Shown: positions 1 to 14,653, counted from the first letter of the stretch. The stretch is DNA of 64,000 nt from Eretmocerus hayati (GCA_029851415.1 CM056741.1:147424522-147488521); one strand, 5' to 3'. Notes: generated by a model from the letters alone, not told the origin. A program made the numbers and translations.

Positions 1-3000
1 TCTCCAACTAGCAAGAAATTATTTATCAAATTTTGACCGAGGCTCATAAAGTTTATATCGACTTTTTCAGCCTGGTTTTATTGAATCAAACCATGTCACT
101 TGTTACTTCAATTCCGTGATTAGATGAGACCATCTTTAGAAGACCAGTGTTCTTTGAGGTTTATAGGAATCGCACTTCAATGTCTTATCGCAAAAAGCTG
201 ATCTCAAAAATGACACTACCATCTCTGCTCGTTTTATCCGGTCACCAAAAAATTGAACCGTTTATCAATTGTTTGTTGAGAAGATCTTTTCATTGTCAGC
301 TGCACAACATTTTTCGGATTGATTTATGATGATGATGCATCTGATTAGACCAGAAAAATTTTCTGAAGCAAATATTGAGATTCGACAACCTGCAGGCAAT
401 TTTTTCTAAAAATGACGATTTATTTTGGAAATCTCTCATCTGTGTTGGAAATTTGGGGAGTTAGCGACTGGCTTCCATGTAATTTAATGAAAATGCTAAA
501 AGAAACTGACTGTATCGTTTGAAAGTTGAAAATTTTGGGATGGTCGTCAGGATAAGGTGCTCAGGAGCAAAACGTGCCTCTTGTATAAAATCTTCATACG
601 AATCTTTGCATCAAGAAACTCAAGTTGCGTATGTTGTACATTCACCATAGACTTGATTTATTTTGTGGATAAATTTTATGTGCTCAATCAATCTAACGAA
701 GATATTCTACGGGTATATGGTTTGCATCAACTTATGTAATGTAATGCTTACATTCAACGTCGTGCGATCGCATGTATACTCTGTGATTTGAGTTACTCGC
801 CGTGTTATGACGCAACTCGTCTTGAACTTACTTGACTCTGGGGGCATGGATTACGGTCTTTCAAAGAGTCTGGGTATTAACTCTCGGTATCGATACACGA
901 AAATTTTCATTGCAATCTGCATAAGATAAACTACCAATGTGGAACTATGACAAATCGAGATAGCTCGCGGACGTGTCTTCGCCGATTTCGTCGGTTGGAT
1001 TTCCATCGGCGTCCAGCATCTGTTCTCCTCGCATCAGACGATATCGATTATCGATATGTATTGCCGGCTCCCACTCTTGAGTCTGTATCCACTGCAAAGA
1101 ACAATATTGTATGTCACTCTTAGTTGGGATGCGTTTTCAATGGCATTGAATTCAAAGGGAAATGCGATGGGATGAAAAAATTTTCATCCTTCTGTAATTC
1201 GTGTGTGCATCAAATAATTGATCCCATTGAGGTGTTTCAGAGTCTATGGAAAAGAATATTCTGGCATGAATTTCATTGGATATCAGCTTCTCTTGTATTA
1301 TGCATTCGATCGGGCGTCAGAAATTCAATACGAGGAAGTATGTATCGTACTGCCAAGCTAAGCTGCCAACAAAAATTTACCGTTTGCATGGAAGTAAACT
1401 GAAAAATTATCTATACAACAGAACTTGAACTCCCAATATTAAGTCACCTCGGGGAAGAATCATGAAAAAAACTACTCAGTGTGTAATTGCAATCTTCCCA
1501 ATCATCTTTTGCAAGCTCTCATGGAAAATTATCCAATTATCTCTAACAGAAATAGGATAATCAGTTCTCAAAATGATCGACTGGAGAGTATGATCTGTAA
1601 TGACAGGTGCTTGAAATATTCGCATGGAAAATCGACAGTTTAATCCAGCCTTGCTCTCGTTCGTTATTGACAGAGAAAATCGATGAGAGTTGGCCACCTA
1701 TAAACTTCCGATAACTTTTTGCCACATTAGAAATTGACTAGTACTCGATAAACCAGCACTGTTCAGTTATCGCTCTTCTCCAGCTTTCTCTTCATTCATT
1801 TATTTATGAGATTTGTGCCGTCAACTCGCGTCAATCGACTCCTCCTTTATTGCTCATTCACAACGATTTGAACCGCGAATTGATGGTCCCGAAGATTCGA
1901 AAAAAATGCTTTCACTGTCCAGTCAATAAGCTTATATTTTAAGCTGTATGACTAAACGTGCAGTCATCAATGAGCTTTAGCTTTCAAGAAGAGGATTTAC
2001 CACACATTGCCCTCACCACTACCACCTCGAGTAGATCTCTGAAATATTTAACTCTGTTTCATGCCTTCAAAAATCTCCGTCCACTTAACCCACATGATGA
2101 AGACTCAATCTCTTTCATTCTAAGCATCGTCCAAGCATGCGAGTCGTAAATTCTAAGCGCCGTGTCGTGACTATAATCTCTTGAGAATGAGTCTGGAATG
2201 AGAAAAAAAACCAAGCCGAATCGTCTACTACAATTCGTCTCTCAGATTTTGGAACGGAGTTCCTTTACGCTCGTGTGGGTGAGGAGTAAAATCGTGCGAC
2301 CGACACCGCCCCGCGTAACGAGATTTGATGCAACCCGCTATACAGATGCAACGAAAAACCGACATACGATATAGGTATACTGCATGGGCTGAGGGACCGC
2401 GCGTGTATTCTCAGCATAAGATGCCAAGCCAATGCCAAGATCCGTCTGCTGTCTGCTCTGTTCTCCATGCACACAGCTCGACTGACAACAACATGATTCT
2501 TATTGTTATTTAGTATTGTTATTATTGCTGCATTATGCTGAAAAGAGTAACGCTTCCATCGCTAATTTTCGATTGCTATTCGGGTTGTATACGGAAGTTC
2601 CGATCGTGAGAGTTTGGTGGTGTGATCCCAATAAAAAGTGTGCAGTGTTGTGTGTGGTGGGTCCTCATTTTATGCCCTCATTGCGTGGGTGATGAGGGTT
2701 TTCTGAGTTTGAACAAACGCTATGTAAACACTATCCGTACTCCAGAACGAGAGTTTTTCCGAACTCTCTTTTGTACTGCTTCCTTTTAATTTAAAGTATT
2801 CAGCAAGCTCATTTCTATCTGTTCTAACCCTAATTTGGGAAGTTATTTCTTGAAGCAACCCATAGACATAATGTCTATGAAGCAACCAAAACATTACTGT
2901 TTTGGTTAAATATGGGGTCTTAATCAAAGATGTGGTTATTCGTGTGCCACCATTTTTACTTCATACATGCCACTTTTTCAGTTTCAAACATGTTCAAATC

Positions 3001-6000
3001 CCAATCTAAATTCACACAAAATCAAACATGATTTAACACAGATAGGCATACAACGCTATAATTTATTGAGTTGAGCATTGACTCACTTAGACGTTACAAC
3101 AACAGTCAAAATTTTTAAGACCTCATTGTCCACCAATATCAATTGTAGCTAGCCCAAATGCATTCAACCATGGCTGCATACCATACACTTTTCCTCATTT
3201 TTTTAGAGCATGAACCTACTCTTTCCCATAAGGAGGTTGTTTAGAAGAATCTCAGCTTCAACTTGTGAAATTAAAATTGTTGTCGTCAAATCCCATAACC
3301 TGCTCAGATGAAATGAGTTTGTATTCTGTACAGCAGGTATACTATGATCTCGCTAATCAGTAGGATAATGTTTGCCACCCTGAGCTTGGTCATCTTTGGC
3401 CAAAAGCTTAAATATGGGTTACGCGTATCATCACTTCCACTCTACAGATGTTGTTATAGGCACTCCTCACATTAACATACATTGAATATCTATTAAAAAT
3501 TAACAAAGTACTACTTGTGATACTCTATGGCCTTAAAATAAAGTGTAGACAATCTAAGAGAGTAGATCACTTAATATAATGTTGTAAATTGTTGAATAAG
3601 GGCATCGATTCAGTCAAAAACTTGAGACAAAAGTCGAAATTCCCCTGTGGTTTGCAGAGTTATCATTGTCAATTTTAATCCTTGTACTTGATAAATTGGT
3701 TCAAATAGATTCTCATCATTTTTCTAGAGCTTCAATTGAAAAGTCAAATGGTATAAGTGTGGGGAACCATTGCAATCTAAATTTTTTCAGAATACACATT
3801 CATCGTCGAAAGCCTCAATCAGCTCAAAGAAGATGTTTGTCTTCTTTGGGCAAAAAGTAGAGTGTAAATGAATCAGATATTGCTTTTCATGAGTACACGA
3901 ATTCATTGGATCATTAAAAATTAGTCTCAATGATCCAATCAATTCCAATGAAACTTTATTTTCCACCAGCTTTGATGCCTTTCATGAACAACTCAGTGTT
4001 GATAATTGAGAATCACATTTGTTAACTACTTTTAAATATGTCTCCTATCATAACATTTTGAGGATTCCATCCCAAGCTAAAGTCATTCTATTTGGGTAAT
4101 GGATGGTATATTATATTTGAGAAATTGATGTCAACTATCTCAACTACTCAAAGGCGTAATACCGTAATATCTTTTTCAAATACGGTTATGGCGAGCTTCA
4201 AAAATCCCGAAAGTCAGTTATAACTCATCCAAAGTTCCAGATCATATCGATATTCATGGAATCAATCCAAAGACAGTCTTGGAACTCCGTTCCTCACGCG
4301 TTTCTCAAACGCACACGAATTTTTTCTACATTCAAGTTCTTCTCATCCGGTATACAGACTTGATACACATGTTAGACAGAAGACACACCCTCATACTTGC
4401 ATCATGTCACAGTGTCTCATAAACTGCTGCAGCGTTGCACTGCATCACGATGACACAACCACGACGACGAACGAGGAGTATATAAGCGGCTTACGTTTTT
4501 GCCGCCCGCATAATCGACGGCCCTCTCGAAAACCTCTCTTCCTTCGTCGTCCTCTCACCTTTCGGGCTAGGCTCTGGTTAAGCTTCTCTAGTGACAAATT
4601 GACGTGCACGTACCTATATAAGGTATATATGTACCTTTCCAAGCAAGTTCTCTCAAGAGACGTACGTACGAAGCAGAGCTTCATCCTCGATAAAAGTTCT
4701 ACTATACTACTCTTTCGCTAAGGGAGAGGTTAGCGACGCGGGAAGGATTCATGAATAAAATGCGAGCTCGTCCGTCGTCTACGATTATTTTCTCAGCTAC
4801 TGGTATATCCGAGCTTTGGTGATGCAGTTTTTTGTGTCGTATAGATATTATTATATTATGGGATTGTCAAGAGTACGACACAAGTTCAGCGTTTTTTTTT
4901 GACGGGAACCGATCGACTTCTGCCTGTTACTGTCCGCATTAAATATATGTGATATGTGTGTAGAGGGTAAAATATGAGAATGTCGATATTCTGTGGCGGA
5001 TGAGAGCTTGCGGTTGGATGGATGCATGAGAAGGCGGATGTTGGAGGATGGTTTGACAGAGTGAAAGAGAGAGAAAGAGGAAACAAACCTGGGATCGAAT
5101 TTATCGAAGCCCTCGTGAAATCTAATGACGCTGTGACAGAACCCTCAGAGCTGAAGGGTTGCCCTGCGAGCTCTTGAGAGATTCTTTTCATATATTGTGT
5201 TACGAGCGAGTCACTGATTTTTTTTGCATCGACGATCTCAGAGAGTTTTACCCTGTTACGTATTCTGTGAGTTCGATGAGTCCTTTTTCTTGGATTAAGC
5301 CATCAATAAATAGCCTCTTATGTTGAAAATTTTCTTCGTGCATACCTGAATTTCCAATTTGTTGACGTATTAATCTAAGTCCTCGAGTCTACCATTTTTC
5401 AATTAAACCGGAGTGATTTGATGCAAAACCAATACATTTGTCAGCTTGAAATACTTGACCTTTCTCTCTTCTTGTGGCTAACTGATCCTCCCACCTCCGA
5501 TTGAATTATTCTCAATTTTTGGGGATTAAAATTACGAAAGCTCTAACTCTTTATCAATATTCTCGAAATATCGATCAAAATTCCAGTTGCACCATAATAA
5601 CCACTCGCATAGTAGAAAACGATCATTCGTGTACATCGTCAATTTTCTGCAAACCGATGAATTTTTTGGGCCTTGCGAATATTCTTTCCAGCTATCAATG
5701 AGGGTTCACTATTTGCTGCAGGTGTGTTTCGTTAGAAATACAGTATTCTGCACAGTAATCGATAATGGATAGTCAACGATAACGCATAAAATATTATCGA
5801 TTTATGTGCTTCTTCAAACATTCTTCACATACTTTTAGTAGTAGGTCTCAGTCGACGTCGAAAGTTCAAAAAATTATCCAGCAATCAATCGTATGTAATT
5901 CTAATGATACTGATTCGATCGCAAATATTCGATTGGGGTGTTGTAAATCGTCCAAAATTCTACAAGTTTGGTCTCTTGTGAAATTTTCGTTCAATCTTTT

Positions 6001-6620
6001 TCATAGGAGTCACGAGCTTTGAAAGAAAACTAATTATTGCGTGGATGCTTATCGAGATACCAAGATATAAACCACTTTCATTTCCTCATACTCTATTCCA
6101 ATTCGAAAATACACTCCAAAAGTGATCGTGCTGCATGATTTAGATGCAAAATTCTCTGATATGCAGAATATGCTATCGGATATCCTCTGATGAGATGTGA
6201 CCTATCAGTGTTGTTACATTCACCCCTCGAAAAATAGGATTGAATGGGAGATGACCTCTCCAGGTCACATTGGAGACCAAATCTGATGGCACATTCTGGA
6301 AGATCAGACAATTTCACATCGAAATCATGTGACACAAAAATTTTTGGAATGTATTTTGGAATACGGATAGAAGTTGAAGATGAAAAAGTGGCGCATCATG
6401 CCTCGGTAGCTCCGTAAGCGTTCGTGATTCATTTTCTTTCAGAGCTCGTGGCTCCGACCGAAAGGGTCGCATGAAAATTCTACAAGAGATCAAATTTTCA
6501 GATTTTTAGATGACACTATCCCCTCTGAGATTATATGATCGAACCTTTACTGTCAAAGTTACAAGTAATTGATTGGTAGATAATTTGTATGTCTCGAATG
6601 TGATAAAAACCAAGTGAAAC
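1..6620. other. Non-coding stretch, no gene recognised
   Basis: AT-rich DNA in which all ORFs are short (at most about 105 codons), mostly lack an ATG and show no recognisable domain. A TATATAAG sequence lies at 4479-4486 in a slightly GC-richer patch (about 4380-4760) and could be a core promoter, but no convincing exon follows it. It may be intergenic or part of a long upstream intron of Rbp6; the sequence alone does not decide. Confidence 0.5.
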
Positions 6621-6842
6621 GTACACTGTAAAAAATGTCTGATGTAGAATCACAACGTCAAAGTAAAATCGCCACATTGATTGTGGGTCCTGAATTGTTA
6701 CATTAAAGAATGAAGTGATTTCACACTTTGGGAGTGGAATTTTCCCACTACAAATGTAGTGGAACAAGTAAAATCACTACATTCATTGACAGGACCCACA
6801 ATCAATGTGGTGATTCAACATCAGATATTCTTTACAGTGTAC
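6621..6842. mobile_element. MITE with TA target site (Tc1/mariner-like)
   Basis: The two halves of this 222-bp stretch are inverted copies. The left end reads GTACACTGTAAAAAATGTCT and the right end is its near complement (ending TTTACAGTGTAC). The arms include ACCCACAATCAATGTGG and its complement. The ends can be read as TA|CACTGTAAA...TTTACAGTG|TA, so TA is a likely target duplication, as for Tc1/mariner elements. No coding capacity. Confidence 0.7.
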
Positions 6843-8977
6843 AGTCCAAAATTCCAAAGCACACAAATCGATAGATTGTTTCGTGATCTTGAAGATGCTT
6901 TTTCCAAAATTTCCATACGGCAAAGAGCACAGAAAGAATCGTTGATCTATACTGAGAGTATCCATTATCCGATAATTTAACAGGATCCTGTATGATGGAA
7001 GTTTTATTTTCCTTGACCTACGGCACGAAGCTTATTGTGCAAATTCATTTATTTGCAAGCTTTCTTGTTGAATGAAATTTCTTGAATTTTGTTCACTACA
7101 ACAGCCTGAACCTTTCCATAAAGATCATCGGACTTGCACGCACCAATTGTTGTTTTCAGAATAGCAAGTTGTCTCGATTTCAATGGAAGAATAACACAAT
7201 TGGAGTGTGAGGGATGATAGAAGCGAAATTAATAAAATCAGAGTTTCGTAGAATTGGAAAAAAAATACTGAAATTCGATCGACTACTCAGTGCGAGACCC
7301 AATGTCTACAGCTCTAGTTGATTATGTCGCAGAAAAGCGCTCGGTTCTCTTGTCGCTCGTCGATTTCTTATAATCGCGGGTAATTGAACTTGATTACGCA
7401 AATGCTCTTTCGCGCCTCTTATCCGTGCTGCTTGCGAAGCATCTCTGTCTCACAGAGCCTCAATTCTGTTGTGTCGACTTCTCAGGCTTCCCGGACGCTC
7501 AAAACGAGTCCGGCTTCTTTTCTGTCGCCCCAAGTTAAAAGGCCACGCTGTCCAACGCCGACAACGTCGAAGTTGAACGAGCGAGACAACACAACGAACC
7601 ATCGCGAGCTGACTTTACCGAGTCAACGCACTCGCTGTTGTTGTTGTTGTTGCTGTGTTATACATACATACATCTACACAAAAGCAGCTTGCGCCTCGCA
7701 AATCGGTGTATAAGCCTTACTGCTGCTCAAATGTTGGAGCGAAAAAAAAGCTCTGAGAAAATCGGCGAGGCGAGACATCAGTGCAAACGCGAGCGTGTCA
7801 GTCTGACTAATTCATTTAGAGCAGAGAGCAAGCGATGCGCCAGTGGAGGTGATTCAGGGTATAGGTAGGTAGGTGGGTGTAGGTGGAGGGCACAAATCGA
7901 ATTACGCCGTTAGAAGCCGCAGCAAGGACGATCCGGAAACCCCGAAAGCTCTCGAGCATCAGAGAGCTCGCTCGCTCTCTTGGCCAGGCAAGCGAGAGGT
8001 AATCCAACGCTCTCGGCCTTAATGAAGCGAAGGTCTTCCCTAGTCTGTCTGTACTTAGTATATATTCGTCTCAGTCTTTACTTGTGATGCGTGAAGTCTC
8101 ATTGGTATGGTTTCCCTCCCCCCTACCTACATGAGCCTCGTATTAGTTACGCGTCTTACTCCGTACTTACAATTATTACACACGCGGGACTACTTGAATA
8201 GTTTGAGGTTAGAAATAATGAGACGCTCGAAAGATTGAGTGTGGAACGATTACGTTTACGCGTGTGAGGTTTCGTATAGTGTTAGTGTTAGAGAACTGCG
8301 ATGAGACCGAGATGAGACGAGCACGTTTAGATTGTCTTCTCACTTTATTATGTCGGATGACTTCGTCGAGGTATAAGGCCGGCTCCAACGAGTATCGAGA
8401 GATAGATACGATTTGCTTGACAGTTTGATTGTGTTGAAAGCTCCAGAGTAGTATCACAGACGCTTTGCGCCGTTTCAATCGTCGCAGTTCTAGTCGTTGA
8501 TATCTTCAACTTGTGAATGAGCTATCGTGGCTTTTGAGGTGATGCAGATAGCAAACTTTGTTTCTAACAAAAGTCAGGGATCGCGATGCTTCGAGTCAGC
8601 CCCTGCAAACTGTTTTAATGATCGTGGGAATATTCAATTCTACTAAATTGCCCAGATGCGAAATTCGTGCGCTATTCCTCACTATTAGAGCTGCTTTCTA
8701 CTGAGCTTATTTCTCGAATTTTGAAGCTTTTTATTTCTGGATAAAATAGTATTTTTCGATTCGAGGGAGGGAAGTTTGGTTTTGCTTTTCGAGTGATTGT
8801 TTCCGGCCCGAGCCCTGGCGAAGGTCAAAATTAGCTCGAGTAAAGGAAAAAAACTTCACACCCGAGTATCGAAATACGTTTTTCGATTGACTGGGCGTAA
8901 AGTAAACGAAAACTACCGTGCGTAAAGCAGTGCTTTACGCACAGTCGATCGAAAAAACTTTATCTAGGTTCTACTTA
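6843..8977. other. Non-coding stretch, no gene recognised
   Basis: No supported exon. About 7380-8010 is richer in GC and CpG and carries a short GTT/GCT run near 7633, with long overlapping ORFs on both strands that look compositional. It could be a promoter or 5' non-coding exon, but no gene can be tied to it. Confidence 0.4.
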
Positions 8978-9306
8978 CAAGGGGAGGACCAGGCCTTTGG
9001 ATCAACAATCTTGTCCAAATGTCTTTTACAGTTTTGTGTCACCTAGAATATGAAGAATCCAGAGTAACTCCGTCAAATGGGCCTTCTGTTCGGAGCTACT
9101 AGCAAAAACATTAGCACTGCCAGTATATCTATATACATTACTTTCCAACATGAGTCTATATGGGTAATGCTAATGTCATAGGCTGTAGCTTTGAAATGGG
9201 GGCCTATTTGATGGAGATACTCTGGATTTTTCATATTCTAGGTGGTACGAGACTGTAAAAACAGTTTGGAAAGGATTGGTGATCCAAAGGCCTGGTCCTC
9301 CCCTTG
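8978..9306. mobile_element. Foldback MITE with TTA flanks (PIF/Harbinger-like)
   Basis: A 329-bp element whose arms are inverted repeats over most of their length. The left end CAAGGGGAGGACCAGGCCTT is matched by the complement at the right end (AAGGCCTGGTCCTCCCCTTG). Internal blocks also pair, for example CACCTAGAATATGAA with TTCATATTCTAGGTGG. Both sides are flanked by TTA (8975-8977 and 9307-9309). Three-base TWA duplications are typical of PIF/Harbinger transposons; the family assignment is inference. No ORF. Confidence 0.8.
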
Positions 9307-9650
9307 TTAGTTGGATATTTTGGTTCTTGATTGACTCTCACACAATCCAGATTCACTGTGAAGTAATTTTTAAAGACTTGATGAGAGTTAATTAGTCGTC
9401 TGATAGTAAAAATATTTGATGATCAACCATCGTACCAGTTGTCATTCTATGAATAATGATAAGGCTTTCTAATGATTAACATTTCTAAAACTGGAATCGA
9501 ATCGACATCAATCTCATTGCCTGAAATCCTGAAAGAATCTTGATGATCTTTGCCACTAATAATTAAGACTTTTCGTACAGTACACTCATTTGTCAGACAT
9601 ACCTAACTCTCTTGGAAACTCTTCTTCCACAACTGAACACCAGCAATTAG

Positions 9651-10311
9651 AAGGAAATCGAGCTCTATATGGCTATTTGTCGCAATCTCTTACACGTCCT
9701 CAACCTTGTGCTGGCACCCGAAAGTTCATTGATGCCTCCAATCTTGGCCGCAATTGGTTCGTATCCAAGAGAATTAATTTTCGCCAGTCACAGAGTACGC
9801 GGTTGAGAGGTTAACAGAGGATATAAGAAATTGTGGCCTGACGATGGAAAAAATGTCCAATCCTGGTTTTGCAACGTCAGCGTTCGTGGAGACTGATGGT
9901 GGATGTGAGGGGAACGGTGGGGTCAAAGTGGGTTCCGCCCTGAATTCATTTCTCAAAGCACCCTCGATAAAAGCTCGTCTTGAGAGAGCGATAGACCGAC
10001 GGATTTCTGCACTAGTAGCGCAAAAGCTCTTCGACAGAGAAAATGTCTCACACGCATTTCTATTTGGGGTCATGAAAAATAATCTTGAAAATTCGTATTT
10101 CCAAAGTACGGTTCATCTGAAACTTTTTCTTAGGTCGGCTTTGGATGATTACTTGAACACAGCAGTGATTATCTTGAGAAATTCATCAAGCAAAATGGTG
10201 CAAGAAAAATTGCAATGGGGCTGTGAATGTTCTGAATCCATTGAGATTTGTCTGGAGATGAACATGATCATTTTGCGTAGGTCTATACGATTTATCCTGA
10301 TTTCACTATGA
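9651..10311 (+). pseudogene. Unidentified ORF, possibly a decayed coding remnant
   Basis: An open frame begins at 9778, has its first ATG at 9844 and ends at 10311 (155 codons from that ATG). Its N-terminal half looks protein-like, with charged amphipathic stretches such as SIKARLERAIDRRISALVAQ; the last 50 codons look random. Just upstream a different frame (9651-9812) also looks protein-like (LVLAPESSLMPPILAAIGSY), so one coding segment may have been split by a frameshift near 9780-9812. A possible 3' splice site (TTTTCGCCAG) lies at that point. I recognise no family. It could be a pseudogene, an old integrated sequence or chance. Confidence 0.25.
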
Positions 10312-13300
10312 TATTCATTATATAAAAGTCATGTGACTGTATGTAGAGTATACGCATCGTCGCGATATTTAAAATTAGGAATGCTTTTTTACCTGAGCAA
10401 TCTCGATAGTTAGGTGATGATCTTCATCAGTTCATTTGCTATATTGAAATATCTGCAAAGGCAAGATTTTTGGATCGAATTTTGCTTCTAAATCACGTGA
10501 AAATTCATATGATTATGACACCGTTGGCATGCTCTGCTTGTACGTACATGGAGTAGGTTACGTAGGACAGATATCTATATGTAGCTTTATGAACCATATT
10601 ATGTTCAGCTATCCTAGCATCTCTCTCACCTCTCCTATGCTCATTGGCTGTGAAACCATACGGAGTAATTTCATGAAACGAAAGGAGTAATTTCATGAAT
10701 AATCATTTCATGAAAATTCTGAAAAACTAACTCATGAACTATAAGTTGGATAAAAAAGTTGATTGGGCAAATTTTACTGGTTTTTTGAGAATATTCTCGA
10801 GTTGGACATTTTTCATGATGAGATGTAAACTGAACGGATTTAGAGTCATTACAAAGTACGACTACCGCCATGTAATTTTTTCGAAATTTGACGATTTTGT
10901 TCGCATAAATGGTCACCTGTTTCTGGGAAAAAAGGTATCAGCCCAACAAATTCTGTAACCGGTTCCGAATGTCAAATTTTGAATTCAAGTATGAGAGAAG
11001 TTTCAGAGGGATTTTTCGTAACATATCAATCGAAGTTCTAATTAAATGAACTTGAAATGTAGTCGGAATGATCCATAATATGAGAAGAATATGACAAAAT
11101 ATCTTGACAAAACTGGTGTAAGATATGTTGATGAAAGTAAATGACATTTCCAGCGAAAAAGTTGAAGATGAGTCGAGAGAGAGGCATTCTCAAATCCATC
11201 TATCAAACGTGTACGAAAGGGCAAAGTAGGTAGCATAGGCTTTTTGTCGTGATGATTCTATCCATATGAGCATTCGATATGCGATAAATCAGCTCATCTT
11301 TTGTTCCTCCTCATAGAATATTTGACAAATAATCAAAACTTTAGCTTTGTTGTTGCTCTCACTATACTTCCACGAGTCTCCTGTTTTTTCTATCCTATTC
11401 ATACTTATGTTTCTGGTTTAGACATTTTTTCTTATATAACTCCTAATAACCAGAGGTGTTTGATGCGTAAATTGTCACATGTATATATGTATAAACGGTA
11501 TTTGATTCATATGACTTTTGTCGTAATCTCACTAGTTTTGATGGTAATTATTGAGAAAAAAGTAATATATTAATCTTACAATATTTAACACATGTGTTGG
11601 CATTGCACGATGATTGAAGGAACCTCTTTTTCATCATTATTCCTATTTTTTGCCATTTTACCTTTAAGGATCAAGAAAAATCGCGAGATAATTCTCTCAA
11701 CTCTGTATCCTTATCTCGTTTTGTTGTGTTGCTTAATGGTGTCCATAGGCTCTCGAGGATCAGGAGCAAAATTAAGCGGAAGGACTATTGTCGAATAGCG
11801 CCCTCTTTGTTAAAATGGGAATACAACTGCAGAACCGGGGAACGGTCGCAAAAATTTTCACAACACTGTATACCCAGTGGTGATAAGAGAGGCTGAATAC
11901 TATTTAGACATCGTTATGGCAGTCTACGCTCAATGTTTACTACACTCATTGTCAAGCGACGATGTTAAATAACCGAGAGCCAATCTCTATGACATCCGTC
12001 ATTAGAGTAACACAATCTCCGAGACCAGCGCAGGTAATGTCTTTCCTACTCTAAGTACACATTTGAAAAGAGTATCAACAAGGAATAAGAATTCTTATAT
12101 AGTCTCCTTTGTATAGATATCAGTCTCTCCACAGTTGAATAATTTTTAACCATGTATAATCTTATATACCTATGTCATATTCTATTTTTACGTAAATGAA
12201 AGGTCATCAAAAATTGATACTAGGTCGTAGAATGTGTTATAAAGCATATAGATTAACTGGTTGCTATCCGAGTTAGAAAATATAGCAACAGCTCAATATA
12301 CTTCATATTGTGATAGTTCGATGATGGGATCTAGTTTCCAGAGATAGCTACGATTATAGAACGAGATTTATTTTTCATGATAAAATTACTCATTGTGACT
12401 CGTCATTCGATTGGTTCGTACTTAGTAAGAAGATCTTAGTTCTGATTTATAGACAATTGTAAGTCATTTTGAGTGAGAATGTGTATTGTGAATGGTTGAA
12501 GGGTACACTCATACCATAAAAATTATTTTGCATTCATCTCGATCATGAACTTCAGCAGATTTCAGCCTAGTTCTTTTGATACCATCGACTGACATTCAGA
12601 GCATGGTGCACGAACACAATCAACGAGGATTTTGACTTATATCATAGTGTTCGAGATGACTCTCAATTTTCATAGATTTTATTGATTGGCTGAAATTGTC
12701 TGCCATAAACAATACTGATCAATTTTTTTTGAACTCTTCATAACACAAAATCATGGGTGTCTCCAATCGGTAAAACGAAGATATAAGAAATTGTTTCGTT
12801 CAAAAACATTTGACTGGACTCAATGCTTCACGGGTGATGGTTGAATTTTTGAAGTTTTTGTGAAGATGGGATGTCGTGTTGATTGCGTTCCTTGTAATAA
12901 TATGAATATGAATTGTATACTTGCGAGCATTCTATTGCCCCGATTATCAGTGACATGGTTTGATCACATAGTAGCTATAGCGTTCCCCTCAATACAATCA
13001 TTAAATAATTTTTTGATAGCATCAAATCGCTGACTTTCGATCAATATTTTCGTTCGCCGATTTCCATCTGTAAACTTGAGTAGGTCACCTTTTTATCAGC
13101 TGCTGGTATATTGTCGATAAGATAGCGTCCTGATGAATTCTCGAAGTCCTACCTTATCGATAGTAGATGCTCTTGGAATTGATTTTCACAGGGAATTGCA
13201 TTTTGAAAAAATGAGATCGAACTTTTGAAGTTTTCCGCATTCATATATTTTGGTTATATTTTTTCCCCAGTTGGCGTTCCATTTTTCTTCAATCTATCTA

Positions 13301-14653
13301 GGATAGATTAGGCGTTATTTATGAATATCCTTCGAGTATCAAAGAATTCGGGAGTGTATGGGAGTAGTAGGCAAATAATTGCGTTAGGTTGTTGTGAAGA
13401 TGGTCTGCGTTGAAATTAAATGTTGAGAGGTTGCGTTAGAATAATCTATATAATCTGTGTAATTTGTAATTGCGTAAATATTGAATTTAGTACATCGGAA
13501 ACATTCCTAGGACGATTTTTCATATTGTACTCGTACAAGGATAGCGTTATCGTTACAAATATAGTGTTCATACTTTTTTCAGTTTTTATCGCAGAAGTTG
13601 ATTTTTTATGAGATGTTCAGTTTGCAGATTAGAATATTGTATATTAGACTATTTCTGAAGATATTTGGCATTATTCCCGATGAAAATGGAAGGTAGGCTC
13701 TTCACTGGAATCAGTGAAAATCGCTTCCCATTACTGATTCCGACCGAGAGAGTGGGGATGTCTTTTTAATAATGCGAATTCTAATTCGGAACAAATCTCT
13801 TATGTCGCTGAGAGATTGCAATATTCGCATGATTCAGCACTGTTTCAACACACCTGATGAACAAAAGATACCAAAAAGAACAATGCTGCTAAAAATATCG
13901 AGTATAATTCAAAACCCACCAACTAAGCCACATTTGCCAACCTGACCCTCGAATAAATAGATTTCCTTCTAAGCTATCAATTCAAGCCCAATCATATTCG
14001 TTCTGGCTCGATATCGCTCACATTTCAGTTATGTTGATTTCTCTCTCTAGACAAGAGCATTCCTTTGATCAAAGTTCTATTACTTTGGCACCGTGTCTTT
14101 CAGTTCAAATGGTACATTATCGTATTGTCAAACATTTTTCTCCGGATTCTTCCAATAGTTTTTCCATCTCGCGTTCTTTCGTGTCAACTTGCAACTCTCT
14201 TTTTATTCTTTTTTTCTCTCTCTCTTTCTTTCATACGTTCCAACGCACCACCTCAAACCGTCTTTTTGCGCTTGCCACTTGCACGCGCGAGTATCATTTT
14301 CAGCCAGGTTTAGTATAAACGTCCCGTCAGAGATTCTTCTATCAAAGAGACCCCCCTGTTTCTCTGCGCTCTCTCACAAGCGAGAAAATTTTGCGCACCC
14401 CTCGACAAGCTCGCAGTTCATGCTTATACCCACGAAAGCTCGCACATCAATCGGTCTCATACATTACTAGAACGTGGGGGAATTTGATGTCATTGCCACT
14501 GCCAGAGGCCTCAGCATCAGCCGGCTGCTGCACATCATACCAATCGTATAAAATTTACCAAAAGCATACAGAGAGAAGGACATATAGGGTTGGTTGGTTA
14601 CTGACCCCATGCCACCCTATCTCACTCATAGGAACGCGTATAAGCCAACATTA
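10312..14653. other. Non-coding stretch, no gene recognised
   Basis: AT-rich, with only short ORFs lacking recognisable content. A small tandem duplication (GGAGTAATTTCATGAA, twice) lies near 10662-10698. Nothing else supportable was seen. Confidence 0.45.

Noticed and set aside
4479..4486. TATA-box promoter
   Set aside because: TATATAAG occurs by chance in AT-rich DNA; no transcript or exon downstream supports it.
11301..11798. Plus-strand ORFs of 68 and 90 codons
   Set aside because: AT-rich hydrophobic chance ORFs without domains or supporting splice sites.
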